The notes: generated by a model not told the origin, from the letters alone. A stretch of 64,000 nt of DNA from Tenacibaculum sp. MAR_2010_89 (GCF_900105985.1 NZ_FNUB01000005.1:3321296-3385295), one strand, 5' to 3'; positions 1 to 9,639 are shown, numbered from the stretch's first letter. Translations and numbers: made by a program.

Positions 1-1142
1 GTGTTCTCCAAATAGATTTAGTTGGTAAAGATATTCGAACAGGGTTTTTAAAGCATACATTTCAAATAGGTGTAGATTATAGAAATACTGAATTTGATAA
101 TACAGCCTATACTACAACATACCCTGGAACCAATAATTATGTTGACATTATAGATGTTAATCAACCAATTAACAACACGTTACCTTCTGGTATTAGTTTA
201 ACTGAAAACCCAGCAAGAGCTACAGGGTCAAAAACAAAATCATACGGTTTTACAATACAAGATAAAATTTCTTTAAACCATTGGGCTGATGTATTTTTAG
301 GACTTCGTTATACTTCATTGGAAAGAACAAAAGGAAACTTTTTAGGTAGGAGTTTAACAGGATCAAAGCGTGATAATGCTTTTAATCCTTTAATAGGTTT
401 TAATATAAAACCAACTGAAAATATTATCCTTTTTGGTTCTTATGCAAACAGTTCAAACCCAATGACTTCTTTCTACAGAGATATTAATGGTAACGAACTA
501 GGCACTGAGCGTTGGGATCAAATTGAAACAGGAATTAAATCTACTTGGTTTAACAATGCACTGCGTTTTAACCTAACTACTTTCTTTACCAATAGTAAAA
601 ACCTAAACCTACAAGCATTAGATAATACAGGTAATTTCTTAGGGTATTATTTAAAAGGAGGTGAAGACACTAGAAATGGTATTGAAGTTGAACTAATTGG
701 TCGTGTACTTCCTAATTTAGAAATTATTGGTGGGTATTCTTATTTAGATGCAAAATACAAAGATCATGTTTCATACTACTATAATTCAAGACCTATTAAT
801 ACTCCTAAACATACTACTAACTTTTGGGCTCGCTATGAGTTTCAAAATTATTTAAATGGACTGTCATTAGGGGCTGGAGTATATTATTTAGGTGAAAGAC
901 CTCACAATGTTTGGTCTAGAAACTATACACATACAGGAGTTGTTCCTGATGCAAAGCCTTTTGATTTAAAAGCGTACACAACAGTAAATCTTCAAGCTTC
1001 ATATAAATTTAACAGAAGCTTAAGTTTAGATGTATTTGGGAACAATATATTTAACGCCATAGGCTTTAATGCGTATCGTACTGTATATTTAAATAGAATT
1101 CAACCTGCTAGTTTCGGAACAACGCTACGTTATAAATTTTAA
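1..1142 (+). CDS. TonB-dependent siderophore-type receptor (5' truncated by window)
   Basis: The open frame runs from base 3 with no start codon in the window, so only the C-terminal part of the outer-membrane beta-barrel is present. The frame reads as alternating amphipathic strands rich in Tyr/Phe/Asn, with the late-barrel segment NVWSRNYTHTG, and ends RIQPASFGTTLRYKF, the aromatic C-terminus of TonB-dependent receptors. The family imports ferric siderophores or similar ligands using TonB energy. The downstream ankyrin, DUF2271 and PepSY-reductase genes follow within about 10 bp, which supports an iron-uptake operon. The ligand cannot be told from sequence. Confidence 0.9.
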   Translation, partial: VLQIDLVGKDIRTGFLKHTFQIGVDYRNTEFDNTAYTTTYPGTNNYVDIIDVNQPINNTLPSGISLTENPARATGSKTKSYGFTIQDKISLNHWADVFLGLRYTSLERTKGNFLGRSLTGSKRDNAFNPLIGFNIKPTENIILFGSYANSSNPMTSFYRDINGNELGTERWDQIETGIKSTWFNNALRFNLTTFFTNSKNLNLQALDNTGNFLGYYLKGGEDTRNGIEVELIGRVLPNLEIIGGYSYLDAKYKDHVSYYYNSRPINTPKHTTNFWARYEFQNYLNGLSLGAGVYYLGERPHNVWSRNYTHTGVVPDAKPFDLKAYTTVNLQASYKFNRSLSLDVFGNNIFNAIGFNAYRTVYLNRIQPASFGTTLRYKF

Positions 1143-1152
1143 TTAAAGAAAA

Positions 1153-2646
1153 ATGTTTAAAACAAAATTAATATTCGCTTTTATTGTACTTACTAGTGTT
1201 TTAAAAGCTCAAACTAAAAACGAATTTTTTGACAGAAAATTTTGGAAAACCAATCCAACCATTGAAACTGTTGAACAAAAAATAACTGAAGGCAACAACC
1301 CTACAGCATTAAATCCGTATGGATTTGATGCTGTTGTCTATGCTATTTTAGAAAAAACATCAAATAAGGTTATAAAGCATCTATTATCTAAAAAAGGAAA
1401 TGATGTTAATAAGCTAACCCACGATAAAAGAACCTATGTTTTTTGGGCTGCTTATGCAAATAATGTTGAATTAATGAAGCATTTAATAGCCCAAAAGGCA
1501 CGTATGGATTTAAAAGATTCTCATAATTTATCTGTTCTTACATTTGCAGCAGCTACTGGTAATAAAAACAAAGAAGTTTATGAGCTTTGTATTAAAAATG
1601 GCATTGACATAAAAACGGATGTTGATGAACATGGTGCTAATGCGCTACTTTTATTACTCCCTCATTTAAAAGACCTTTCTTTACTTGATTATTTTATTTC
1701 AAAAGGAATAAACATTTCAAGTACAGATAATGATGGTAATGGTGCTTTTAATTATGTAGCTAAAAATGGAAACAAAAAAATGCTAGATATTTTAATAAAA
1801 AAAGGATTACCATATAAAAATCGTAACAAAAACAATGGTAATGCAATGTTATTAGCTACCCAAGGTTCAAGAAAAGGCTATAATTCATTATCCTTTTTTA
1901 AGTATTTAGAAAAACTAGAAATACAAGCTAATGTTACTAATAAACAAGGAAAAACTCCTCTTCACAATTTAGCTTACGGTAATAAAGACATTGAAACTTT
2001 TTCTTATTTTTTAAATAAAGGAGTAAATCTAAATCAAGAAGATAAAAATGGTAATACCCCTTTAATTAATGCTGCTGGAAGAAATTCTTTAGAAATTGTC
2101 GCTCTTTTAGCTAAAAACACTAAAAATATTAATCATAAAAACAAGAAAGGTAATTCAGCCTTATCAATGGCAATACAACGAAACTCTTTAGAAGTTGTAG
2201 AGTATTTAATTAATAATAAAGCTGATGTTTTAGTAAAAGACACCAAAGGAAACTCTTTAGCCTATTATCTTGTAAAGAGCTACAATTCTAAAGACCCAAA
2301 AGTTTTTAAAAACAAAATGAATATTTTGATAAACAATGGGGTAAACCTTAAAGAGCAACAACAAAACAACAGTTCTTTATTTCACATTGCTTTAAGTAAA
2401 AATAATATTGATTTACTAAAAGAAATTAATAAATTAAAAATTAATGTTAATGCAAAAAACAATGAAGGCTTAACAGTATTACATAAAGCTGTAATGCAAG
2501 CTAAAAACACTAAGATTATAAATTACTTATTAAGTATACATGCCAATAAATCTATTACAACTGATTTTGGAGAAACGGTATATGATTTAGCGAAGGAAAA
2601 TGAAGTATTAACTTCTAAAAATGTAGATTTAAACTTTTTAAAATAA
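1153..2646 (+). CDS. Secreted ankyrin-repeat protein
   Basis: A 497-residue protein with an N-terminal signal peptide (cleavage near LKAQ, about residue 20) followed by tandem ankyrin repeats over most of its length, visible as recurring G.TPL...A..N....V..L...... and NKKGNSALSMAIQ patterns. Ankyrin repeats mediate protein contacts; the export signal suggests a periplasmic scaffold. It starts 10 bp after the receptor stop and ends 2 bp before the DUF2271 gene, so it is almost certainly co-transcribed. Similar ankyrin proteins sit next to siderophore receptors and PepSY reductases in other Bacteroidetes; its exact role is unknown. Confidence 0.85.
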   Translation: MFKTKLIFAFIVLTSVLKAQTKNEFFDRKFWKTNPTIETVEQKITEGNNPTALNPYGFDAVVYAILEKTSNKVIKHLLSKKGNDVNKLTHDKRTYVFWAAYANNVELMKHLIAQKARMDLKDSHNLSVLTFAAATGNKNKEVYELCIKNGIDIKTDVDEHGANALLLLLPHLKDLSLLDYFISKGINISSTDNDGNGAFNYVAKNGNKKMLDILIKKGLPYKNRNKNNGNAMLLATQGSRKGYNSLSFFKYLEKLEIQANVTNKQGKTPLHNLAYGNKDIETFSYFLNKGVNLNQEDKNGNTPLINAAGRNSLEIVALLAKNTKNINHKNKKGNSALSMAIQRNSLEVVEYLINNKADVLVKDTKGNSLAYYLVKSYNSKDPKVFKNKMNILINNGVNLKEQQQNNSSLFHIALSKNNIDLLKEINKLKINVNAKNNEGLTVLHKAVMQAKNTKIINYLLSIHANKSITTDFGETVYDLAKENEVLTSKNVDLNFLK

Positions 2647-2648
2647 TT

Positions 2649-3140
2649 ATGAAAACACAAAACTTTAAAAAGCATATTTTAATATTTGGAATATTAATTT
2701 TTAGTTTATACAGCTTTACTAAAATAACTACTAGTACTACTTACAAATGTATGATTCAAATGAAAAATTATACTGGTGAAGGGGCTTATATTGTTATTTC
2801 ACTATTAAAAGATGGAGAGTACATAGAAACGCTTCGAGTTCAAGGTGATGATGATGAGTGGTATTCTGATATTACTGAATGGTGGAAGTTTCAAGGTAAA
2901 GTTAGAACAGATATAGATGCTGTAACTGGTGCAACTATTGGTGGTGGAAACAGAACTATTAGTTTATTAAAAATAGATCCTGCTAAAATTAATAGTGGAT
3001 ATCGAATACGTTTCGAATCAGCTGTAGAAGATCAAGAGTACTATAAAAATGATGTTGAATTTGATCTTACTTCAGAAAATATTAAAAACAAAATTGAAGG
3101 TAAAGGCTTTATTAGATACATAAGATTAATGCCTCAATAA
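2649..3140 (+). CDS. DUF2271 family secreted protein
   Basis: A 163-residue protein with one hydrophobic N-terminal export segment (about residues 10-24). The stretch from YKCMIQMKNYTGEGAYI onward, with WYSDITEWWK and DAVTGATIGGG, matches the DUF2271 pattern known from genes beside PepSY-type reductases. The invariant-looking D-A-V-T-G-A-T motif resembles the FMN-attachment-like signature (D.[V]TGAT) of electron-transfer proteins, but flavinylation is only a possibility. It is tightly packed between the ankyrin gene (2 bp) and the PepSY gene (11 bp), placing it in the presumed iron-reduction operon. Confidence 0.75.
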   Translation: MKTQNFKKHILIFGILIFSLYSFTKITTSTTYKCMIQMKNYTGEGAYIVISLLKDGEYIETLRVQGDDDEWYSDITEWWKFQGKVRTDIDAVTGATIGGGNRTISLLKIDPAKINSGYRIRFESAVEDQEYYKNDVEFDLTSENIKNKIEGKGFIRYIRLMPQ

Positions 3141-3151
3141 AAGCTAACAAA

Positions 3152-5347
3152 ATGACCATTTCTATATGGAGATATAGCCACTTAACCTTGGCTATATCTT
3201 CTTTCTTTTTTATACTAATTGCTTCCTTAACAGGAATTGTTTTAGCTTTTGAACCTATTTCTAAAAAACTAGAACCTTATTTTATTGAGAATTTAGATAC
3301 TATTTCAGTTTCAGAAACAATTATTTCTTTACACAAAAAATATGATGAAATTATCTCGCTTGAAATAGATGAGAACGATTTTATAAAAACTTCAGTAATT
3401 ACTAAAGAAGGTAATAATGATACTTTTTATGTTGATCCAATAACAGGAAATAAGCTAGGTAAGCCTAGTAAGAAAAAGCCTATTTATAAATTTGCAACCA
3501 ACTTACATCGTTCTTTATTTTTAAAATCAACAGGTAGATTTATTATTGGTTTCGTTTCTCTTCTACTTTGCTTAATTGCAGTTTCAGGACTTATTTTAAT
3601 TATAAAAAGACAAGGTGGATTTCTTAAATTATTTTCTAAAGTAATAAAAGAGAATTTTGAGCAATATTATCATATTATTATCGGTAGATACACCTTAATT
3701 CCAATAATAATAATTACAGTTACTGGAATTTATTTATCCCTAGATAAATTTTCTCTTTTACCTTCACAAAAAATTAATCATTCAATTGATTTTGAAGGTC
3801 AAAAAAAATCTACAATAATTTTTCCTGAAAATTTTCTGTTATTTAAAAATACTAAACTAAGCACTGTTAAAAGTATCGAGTTTCCTTTTTCAGAAGATGA
3901 AGAAGATTACTTTCTTTTAAAATTACAAAACAAAGAATTAGTTATTCATCAATATTCAGGAGCTATTTTAAGTACTAAAAGCACTAATTTAACAGGCTTT
4001 TTTTTACATTGGAGTTTACTGTTACATACCGGAAAAGGTTCCTATATATGGGCAAGTATTTTATTACTTTCTTGTTTAGGAATTCTTTTTTTTATCTATT
4101 CAGGTTTTATAATGACCTTCACTAGGAAGAAAAACAGCATAATTCCTAAAAACAACATAAAAAAAGATGCTGCTGAATTTGTAATTCTTGTTGGTTCAGA
4201 AACTGGAACTACATATTCATTTGCAAACTCACTATACAAAGCTCTTTTAGAAAACAAACAAAAAGTATTTATTACTAGTTTAAACAACTATACTACTCAC
4301 AAAAACTGTAAGTATTTGATAATTTTAACTGCTACTTATGGCGAAGGAGAAGCTCCAATCAATGCGAAAACATTTTTAACTAAAATTAAAAATGACGCTA
4401 TAAATCACACCATAAAATATGCAGTTGTAGGCTTTGGCTCTATGGCTTATCCAAAGTTTTGTGAATATGCAATTGAGGTTAATCAAACATTACAACAACA
4501 AGCTAATTACTCCCCTATTCTTCCTATTTATAAAATAAACAACCAATCTTTTGATGCTTTTAAAAACTGGGCTATTGAATTAGGTAAAAAATTAGAGCTC
4601 GACTTACACCTAAAACAACAAGTATTTAAAGTAAATAAACAATATAAGCTTGCCGTTACTGAAAACACAAATATTAATTGTGACAACACTTTTTTAGTTC
4701 ATTTACAACCTTCAAAAAAAATAAAATATACTTCAGGAGACTTATTATCTATCCGCCCAAAAGAAGATAATATTGAACGATTGTATTCTATCGGAAAAGT
4801 GAATCAAAAAATACTTTTAAGTATCAAAAAACATGAATTTGGTATTTGTTCAAATTACTTAAACACTCTAAATAAAAACGAATTAGTTACTGCGTCTATA
4901 AAACAAAATCCTTCTTTTTACTTTCCTAAAAAAGCTAAAGAAATTGTTTTGATAGCAAACGGTACTGGTATTGCTCCTTTTTTAGGAATGCTTCATGAAA
5001 ACCACAAACAAGTAAAAACACATTTATTTTGGGGAGGTAGAACTGAAAAATCTTACAAGATATATTCTAAATTCATTGAAGATTCAATAGAAAAAAAACA
5101 ACTCCATAACTTACATATTGCCTATTCTCAAGAAAATACCACCAAACAATATGTTCAAGATATTATAGCAGTAAATGAAGAGGTGATTATTTCAGTTCTA
5201 AAAAATAAAGGATGTATTTTAATTTGTGGTTCAGTTGCTATGATGAATGCAACATTTAAAGTTATTGAAAAAATAACTGTAAGTAAACTTCATACTCCTA
5301 TAGATTACTTTAAAAAATCTAATCAAATAAAAACTGATTGTTATTAA
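3152..5347 (+). CDS. PepSY-TM / flavodoxin / FAD-NAD(P)H reductase fusion
   Basis: A 731-residue fusion. The N-terminal third has about four membrane helices (near residues 10-35, 125-150, 175-195 and 300-325) with PepSY-like periplasmic parts and several His residues suited to haem. Next comes a flavodoxin-like domain starting at VGSETGTTYSFANSL, then a ferredoxin-NADP reductase-like region with the nucleotide site IANGTGIAPFLGML. The arrangement fits an inner-membrane reductase passing NAD(P)H electrons through FAD and FMN across the membrane, plausibly to reduce ferric siderophores imported by the upstream receptor. The family is often annotated as sulfite reductase flavoprotein subunit, which this context does not support. 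Confidence 0.85.
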   Translation: MTISIWRYSHLTLAISSFFFILIASLTGIVLAFEPISKKLEPYFIENLDTISVSETIISLHKKYDEIISLEIDENDFIKTSVITKEGNNDTFYVDPITGNKLGKPSKKKPIYKFATNLHRSLFLKSTGRFIIGFVSLLLCLIAVSGLILIIKRQGGFLKLFSKVIKENFEQYYHIIIGRYTLIPIIIITVTGIYLSLDKFSLLPSQKINHSIDFEGQKKSTIIFPENFLLFKNTKLSTVKSIEFPFSEDEEDYFLLKLQNKELVIHQYSGAILSTKSTNLTGFFLHWSLLLHTGKGSYIWASILLLSCLGILFFIYSGFIMTFTRKKNSIIPKNNIKKDAAEFVILVGSETGTTYSFANSLYKALLENKQKVFITSLNNYTTHKNCKYLIILTATYGEGEAPINAKTFLTKIKNDAINHTIKYAVVGFGSMAYPKFCEYAIEVNQTLQQQANYSPILPIYKINNQSFDAFKNWAIELGKKLELDLHLKQQVFKVNKQYKLAVTENTNINCDNTFLVHLQPSKKIKYTSGDLLSIRPKEDNIERLYSIGKVNQKILLSIKKHEFGICSNYLNTLNKNELVTASIKQNPSFYFPKKAKEIVLIANGTGIAPFLGMLHENHKQVKTHLFWGGRTEKSYKIYSKFIEDSIEKKQLHNLHIAYSQENTTKQYVQDIIAVNEEVIISVLKNKGCILICGSVAMMNATFKVIEKITVSKLHTPIDYFKKSNQIKTDCY

Positions 5348-5368
5348 GTAATTTTCATTATACTTTCT

Positions 5369-5408
5369 AAAACCCTCTTTTTTACCTGAAAAAACAAAGA
5401 GGGTTTTT
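5369..5408 (+). terminator. Rho-independent terminator of the iron operon
   Basis: AAAACCCTCTTT pairs with AAAGAGGGTTTT across a 15-nt loop and runs into T residues, 20 bp after the PepSY gene stop. Confidence 0.8.
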
Positions 5409-5417
5409 CTCTTTACT

Positions 5418-5451
5418 ACGAATTCTAATTTAATCCCAACGAATTCTAATT
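5418..5451. promoter_or_regulatory. Direct repeat, 21-bp period (possible LytTR operator)
   Basis: The 13-mer ACGAATTCTAATT occurs at 5418-5430 and again at 5439-5451, exactly 21 bp apart, just upstream of a TACATTTG -7 box at 5480-5487. LytTR regulators typically bind pairs of short direct repeats about 21 bp apart, and a LytTR regulator is encoded at 8890. That this regulator binds here is inference. Confidence 0.45.
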
Positions 5452-5479
5452 AGCTCAATATTTACCTCTATTCCCTAAC

Positions 5480-5487
5480 TACATTTG
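5480..5487 (+). promoter_or_regulatory. Bacteroidetes-type -7 box (TACATTTG)
   Basis: TACATTTG fits TAnnTTTG and lies 20 bp upstream of the start codon at 5508. No good TTTG is present 19 bp further upstream, so activation through the adjacent direct repeats would make sense. Confidence 0.45.
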
Positions 5488-5507
5488 AAATATAAAACAA
5501 ATAAGTT

Positions 5508-5723
5508 ATGTGGTTAGAAAATAGTTATTCAGCAATATTAAATATGTATTTACAAAAATATCATCAATTAAAAATACATATTGGCAGAGATGGGAAAATT
5601 ACAAAAACAGAAAAAGAAGAGAATGGAAATTGGTTACCCGATAGAAACCTACGGAAAATTTTAAATCAATTACCGAGTAACCTTTCATCATCTAAAAATT
5701 TAATAATAATCTTAAAACAATAA
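5508..5723 (+). CDS. Small hypothetical protein (71 aa)
   Basis: A 71-residue open frame placed between a promoter-like box and the lipoprotein gene, whose ATG comes 3 bp after its stop. The sequence is charged in the middle (GKITKTEKEENGN) with no signal peptide, membrane segment or family I recognise. Its position as the first gene of a possible small operon is the main support; it could also be a leader frame for the downstream gene. Confidence 0.45.
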   Translation: MWLENSYSAILNMYLQKYHQLKIHIGRDGKITKTEKEENGNWLPDRNLRKILNQLPSNLSSSKNLIIILKQ

Positions 5724-5726
5724 ATT

Positions 5727-6815
5727 ATGAAAAAAGTAATCAGAACTATAGGAATGACACTTGCATTGTTAATGTTAATTGGACAATTTACAAGTTGTAA
5801 CAATGCAAAAAAAGCAGAGAACGCAACCAAAAAAGAAGAAAAGACTGCTACAAATATCATAAAAAAAGAAAAAAAAGTAGTTCACAGAAGTCCTATCGTA
5901 TTTATTACAGGATATGATAAAAAAGATGATAATTTTTATACGGGTGCAAGGACCTTTTTTAAAGATAAAAATTTCCAAATTGTAGAAGACGCATATTCTT
6001 TAGAAGAAATTATTGAATGGTTAAATACAAACGCAACTTCAAACCCATACGGAGAAGTACATATTGTAAATAAAACAAATCCGTGGTTAGGAATGAATTT
6101 AGAGACAGTAGTAAATGGTAAAAAAATCACTTCTGAATCATTGCAAGAATCCATTAATGAAGGAAATATACCAACATTGAAAAATGTAATTACAAATGAC
6201 ACTAAAATTATATTTCATGCAAACCAGTTGGCAAAAAATACTGCATTAATAAACAACTTAAAAAGTACTTTTATCACTGATAAAACGCCACAAATAATAG
6301 CTTCACCTTACTATAATATTTTTGGCGGAGAATTTACAAACCATTATTTAGCAGAACCTTTTTATGTTTTTTACCCTACAGCTAATTCACCAGGTAAAGT
6401 AGATTTATCTAAAGAAATTGCTAGAAAATATCCAAATGAAAAAGAAGTAGAATGGTTTGCCGCATTAACTAATGAAAAAGAACGCTACGTAGGAGAACCA
6501 TATACCTTACAATACAATGTTCCTATAAAACTTGAATTGGATTATCATAATTCTGATAATGATATCCCATCATTTACTATGGAAGAAGAGGTAATGGATT
6601 GGATTGCTAATGATGAAGATTTAGCCAATAAAGTACGTGAATTAAACATTCCTGTTGAGAAATTTAGATGGACTTGGAAAGTAAAGAATAGTAAACTTAC
6701 TTTAAAAGGAATGTCTACCGTATTATGTGTTTTAAAACCTATTACAAAACCTTATGGTGATTTAGAGCATGTAAAACCAGATACTACAAACAAACGTTTG
6801 TATGCTATGAAGTAG
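5727..6815 (+). CDS. Secreted lipoprotein of unknown function
   Basis: A 362-residue protein with a lipoprotein signal (lipobox FTSC, Cys near residue 24), a Lys/Glu-rich linker to about residue 48, then a globular region. The part beginning HRSPIVFITGYDKKDDNFYTGARTF has a compact alpha/beta look, but I cannot assign a family. It follows the 71-residue frame by 3 bp and ends at a strong hairpin, so the two form one transcript. The neighbouring propeller kinase and LytTR pair may control it, given the direct repeats upstream. Confidence 0.7.
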   Translation: MKKVIRTIGMTLALLMLIGQFTSCNNAKKAENATKKEEKTATNIIKKEKKVVHRSPIVFITGYDKKDDNFYTGARTFFKDKNFQIVEDAYSLEEIIEWLNTNATSNPYGEVHIVNKTNPWLGMNLETVVNGKKITSESLQESINEGNIPTLKNVITNDTKIIFHANQLAKNTALINNLKSTFITDKTPQIIASPYYNIFGGEFTNHYLAEPFYVFYPTANSPGKVDLSKEIARKYPNEKEVEWFAALTNEKERYVGEPYTLQYNVPIKLELDYHNSDNDIPSFTMEEEVMDWIANDEDLANKVRELNIPVEKFRWTWKVKNSKLTLKGMSTVLCVLKPITKPYGDLEHVKPDTTNKRLYAMK

Positions 6816-6824
6816 AAGTTTAAC

Positions 6825-6870
6825 AACCGTTACTATTAGAAAGAGAATATTATTTTTAATAGTAACGGTT
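6825..6870 (+). terminator. Long perfect hairpin after lipoprotein gene
   Basis: AACCGTTACTATTA (6825-6838) is perfectly complementary to TAATAGTAACGGTT (6857-6870), a 14-bp stem with an 18-nt loop. It is followed only by a weak T-run, so it may act as a terminator or as a transcript-end stabiliser before the kinase gene. Confidence 0.6.
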
Positions 6871-6890
6871 AATTTAAGTAAGTTTGTTAT

Positions 6891-8888
6891 ATGAAGTTTT
6901 TAAAATACATTATTTATTTTTTCTTTTTATTAAAAGCTACATCATTAATTGCTCAAAACAATACTTTTAAAAACTGTACCATTAAAGATGGCTTGCCTAG
7001 TAATACTATTACAGATATAGTACAAGATAATCTTGGCTACATCTGGTTTGCTTCCAATAAAGGGATTACACAATTTGACGGAAATAACTACATTACTTTT
7101 TCAAGAAAAGAAGGTTTAGAAACTAATTACATAACTAAACTAGCTCCTAATAAGGATAGCCTTTTAATAGGTTCGTCAAATAACTTTTTTATTAAACAAC
7201 ATACTAAATTTCAAATTTTTGAAAGCAAAAAAATTAACTGTATTTCAAAAATTAAAGATCAAGTTTTTTTAGGTACTAAAAAGGGGATTTATCGTTTACG
7301 AGACGATTTCTTATCTCCTCTACGCACTAATTTTCAAATAGATTTAACCCCAATTAATGATATTGAATTCGATGGAGAGTTTTATTGGGTAGCCACTCAA
7401 AAAGCTTTATGGAAAATTGACGATTTATTAAACCCTAAGCTTCTTAAAAGAATAGATTTAGCTAATTACACAGCTCTTATTATTCATAATAAACAAATAA
7501 TTGCTAGTACATTTAATAGCGGTTTAAAAGTAATTATAAACGACACTATTAAAACAATACATTCAACTACAAAAAACATAAAAGGAGTTAAAAAGATTAG
7601 TAATCAATTTTGGATATACTCAAATAGTAATGGTATAGAAGTTTTAGATTTAGACTTCTCTTTTATCAGAAAAATAAACAAATACAACACTCTTGAAACC
7701 AATGCTATTTCTACTATTTTTCAAGACAACCAACGTAACATTTGGATTGGAACCAGTGACAAAGGAGTTTATAAACAAGAAAACAAACTTCAAGAAGAAA
7801 ACCCTATTCCTTTAATTTCTTTCGAAGATATTGAAGTAGTATATAAAACTATTGATAGTATTAACTTTAACAGTTATAAAGGAATTTTACAAATACCTCC
7901 TGGAAAAAACCATTTAGCTTTTACTTATAAATCAATTGATATAAACAATCCTAAAAAAGTTTATTATCGTTATAAATTAAATGGTGATTTTAGTCCTTGG
8001 TCCAACAATAACTCAGTAAACCTTGCTAATTTAAAAGCAGGTAATTATACCTTCTCTGTTCAATCAAAGACAGCAAATAAACAAGAAAGTAAACCTATTC
8101 ATTTTCAGTTTTATATAGACAAACCTTTTTATAAAAAAAATTGGTTTCAATGGCTAGCTATTTCAATACTATTACTACTAAGTGCTTATATTACCTATAA
8201 ATACATTAAAAAAATAAGACGGATAAACAAAGAGAAAATCATGAAACTAGAAATAGAAAATCATCTACTTTCTCTTGAGCAAAAGGCTTTACAACTTCAA
8301 ATGAATCCTCACTTTATTTTTAATGTTCTTAACGGAATAAAAGCTTTGGGTAATTCAGGAAAGCTTGACGATTTAAATACCACAATTAGTAAATTTTCAA
8401 ATCTATTACGCTCTATACTAAATACCTCAAGAAAAGAAGAAGTTAATTTATCAGAAGAAATAGCTACTTTAAAAAACTACATTTCTTTAGAACAACAAAT
8501 GAGCAGTAGTACCTTTACTTATACTATAGAAACGAAACTTTCATTTGATGCTGAAGAAGTTCTAATACCACCTATGCTTATTCAACCTTTTATTGAAAAC
8601 AGCATTAAACATGGTATAAAAAATATTAGCGAAGGAAAAATAACAATTAAGTTTTATGATATTAAAAATTACTTACATTGTGAAATTATTGATAACGGTA
8701 TAGGCGTTCATCAATCAAAAAAGAATAAAAAAACAAATGACCATGCTTCTTTAGCCATTAAAGTTACTAAAGAACGTATTAAGAACTTAACTTCTAATAT
8801 TTCTATAAAAATTGACGAAATAATAGAAAACAATACTGTAAAAGGAACAAAAGTTTGGTTTAAAATACCTTTAAAAACTGATTTTTAA
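6891..8888 (+). CDS. Two-component propeller sensor histidine kinase (LytS/His_kinase type)
   Basis: 665 residues: signal peptide ending near SLIAQ, a periplasmic beta-propeller sensor with Reg_prop-like repeats (for example YIWFASNKGITQFDG and NIWIGTSDKGVYK), a Y_Y_Y-type domain around residues 330-405 (YRYKLNGDFSPWS), one membrane helix near 415-437, and a cytoplasmic kinase. The phospho-accepting His is in LQMNPHFIFNVLNG (about residue 473) and the ATP-binding part includes ENSIKHGIKN and DNGIGV. It is shorter than full hybrid kinases because it lacks receiver and HTH domains. The partner regulator starts 1 bp after its stop. Confidence 0.9.
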   Translation: MKFLKYIIYFFFLLKATSLIAQNNTFKNCTIKDGLPSNTITDIVQDNLGYIWFASNKGITQFDGNNYITFSRKEGLETNYITKLAPNKDSLLIGSSNNFFIKQHTKFQIFESKKINCISKIKDQVFLGTKKGIYRLRDDFLSPLRTNFQIDLTPINDIEFDGEFYWVATQKALWKIDDLLNPKLLKRIDLANYTALIIHNKQIIASTFNSGLKVIINDTIKTIHSTTKNIKGVKKISNQFWIYSNSNGIEVLDLDFSFIRKINKYNTLETNAISTIFQDNQRNIWIGTSDKGVYKQENKLQEENPIPLISFEDIEVVYKTIDSINFNSYKGILQIPPGKNHLAFTYKSIDINNPKKVYYRYKLNGDFSPWSNNNSVNLANLKAGNYTFSVQSKTANKQESKPIHFQFYIDKPFYKKNWFQWLAISILLLLSAYITYKYIKKIRRINKEKIMKLEIENHLLSLEQKALQLQMNPHFIFNVLNGIKALGNSGKLDDLNTTISKFSNLLRSILNTSRKEEVNLSEEIATLKNYISLEQQMSSSTFTYTIETKLSFDAEEVLIPPMLIQPFIENSIKHGIKNISEGKITIKFYDIKNYLHCEIIDNGIGVHQSKKNKKTNDHASLAIKVTKERIKNLTSNISIKIDEIIENNTVKGTKVWFKIPLKTDF

Positions 8889-8889
8889 A

Positions 8890-9639
8890 ATGAATAAACT
8901 CACTGCTATTCTTATTGATGATATATCTTCTGCACTAGAGATGTTGCAAAATGATTTAGAATTGAAACATCCAGAAATAGAAATTATAGGAACAGCAAAA
9001 AGTGTAGTTGAAGCTTCTAAATTACTCAGAAAAAAACAGCCCGATGTTTTATTTTTAGATATTATGTTGGGAGATGGTACTGGTTTTGATATCCTAGAAA
9101 TTCACCCAAATTTAACCTCAAAAGTAATTTTTGTTACTGCTAGTGATGAATATGCTATAAAAGCCTTTAAGTTTGCTGCTATTGATTATGTTTTAAAACC
9201 TTATTCAACTGATGATTTAACCAATGCAATTGAAAAAGCAAAACTTCAAATTATTCCAAATAAAGAACAATTAACAGTTTTACAAGAATCAATATCACAC
9301 CCTAACCAACGTCCTAAAAAAATCTCTCTACATTCATCAGATAAAATTATAGTAGTTAATTTAGATGATATTATGCATTGTAAGTCAGATAATAATTATA
9401 CAGAATTTTATATGGCTGATCATCAAAAAATATTGGTAGGAAAAACATTAAAATATTTTTCAGACATTCTTAAAGAATATGGTTTTATAAGAGTTCACCA
9501 AAGCCATCTTATTAATTTACAGTACGTAAAAGAATTTATAAAATCTGACGGAGGATACATTGTGTTACAAAATAATAAAACAGTACCTGTATCAGTTCGT
9601 AAACGAACAGAAGTTATTGAAGCACTTCAAAAGCTATAA
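8890..9639 (+). CDS. LytTR-family response regulator
   Basis: 249 residues with an N-terminal receiver domain (acidic pair at residues 10-11, phospho-acceptor Asp57 in VLFLDIML, conserved Lys in YVLKPY) and a C-terminal LytTR DNA-binding domain from about residue 140 (DIMHCKSDNNYTEFY, FIRVHQSHLINLQYV, VPVSVRKR). The adjacent kinase phosphorylates it by family logic. LytTR proteins bind paired direct repeats; the 21-bp-spaced repeats at 5418 are a candidate target. Confidence 0.93.
   Translation: MNKLTAILIDDISSALEMLQNDLELKHPEIEIIGTAKSVVEASKLLRKKQPDVLFLDIMLGDGTGFDILEIHPNLTSKVIFVTASDEYAIKAFKFAAIDYVLKPYSTDDLTNAIEKAKLQIIPNKEQLTVLQESISHPNQRPKKISLHSSDKIIVVNLDDIMHCKSDNNYTEFYMADHQKILVGKTLKYFSDILKEYGFIRVHQSHLINLQYVKEFIKSDGGYIVLQNNKTVPVSVRKRTEVIEALQKL

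Noticed and set aside
3152..5347. Sulfite reductase flavoprotein subunit
   Set aside because: Domain order is similar but the PepSY membrane part and the iron-uptake neighbours point to a membrane reductase; no sulfite reductase haemoprotein gene nearby.
5508..5723. Riboswitch or attenuator before the lipoprotein gene
   Set aside because: No convincing stem or known aptamer sequence; the region is better explained by a small coding frame.
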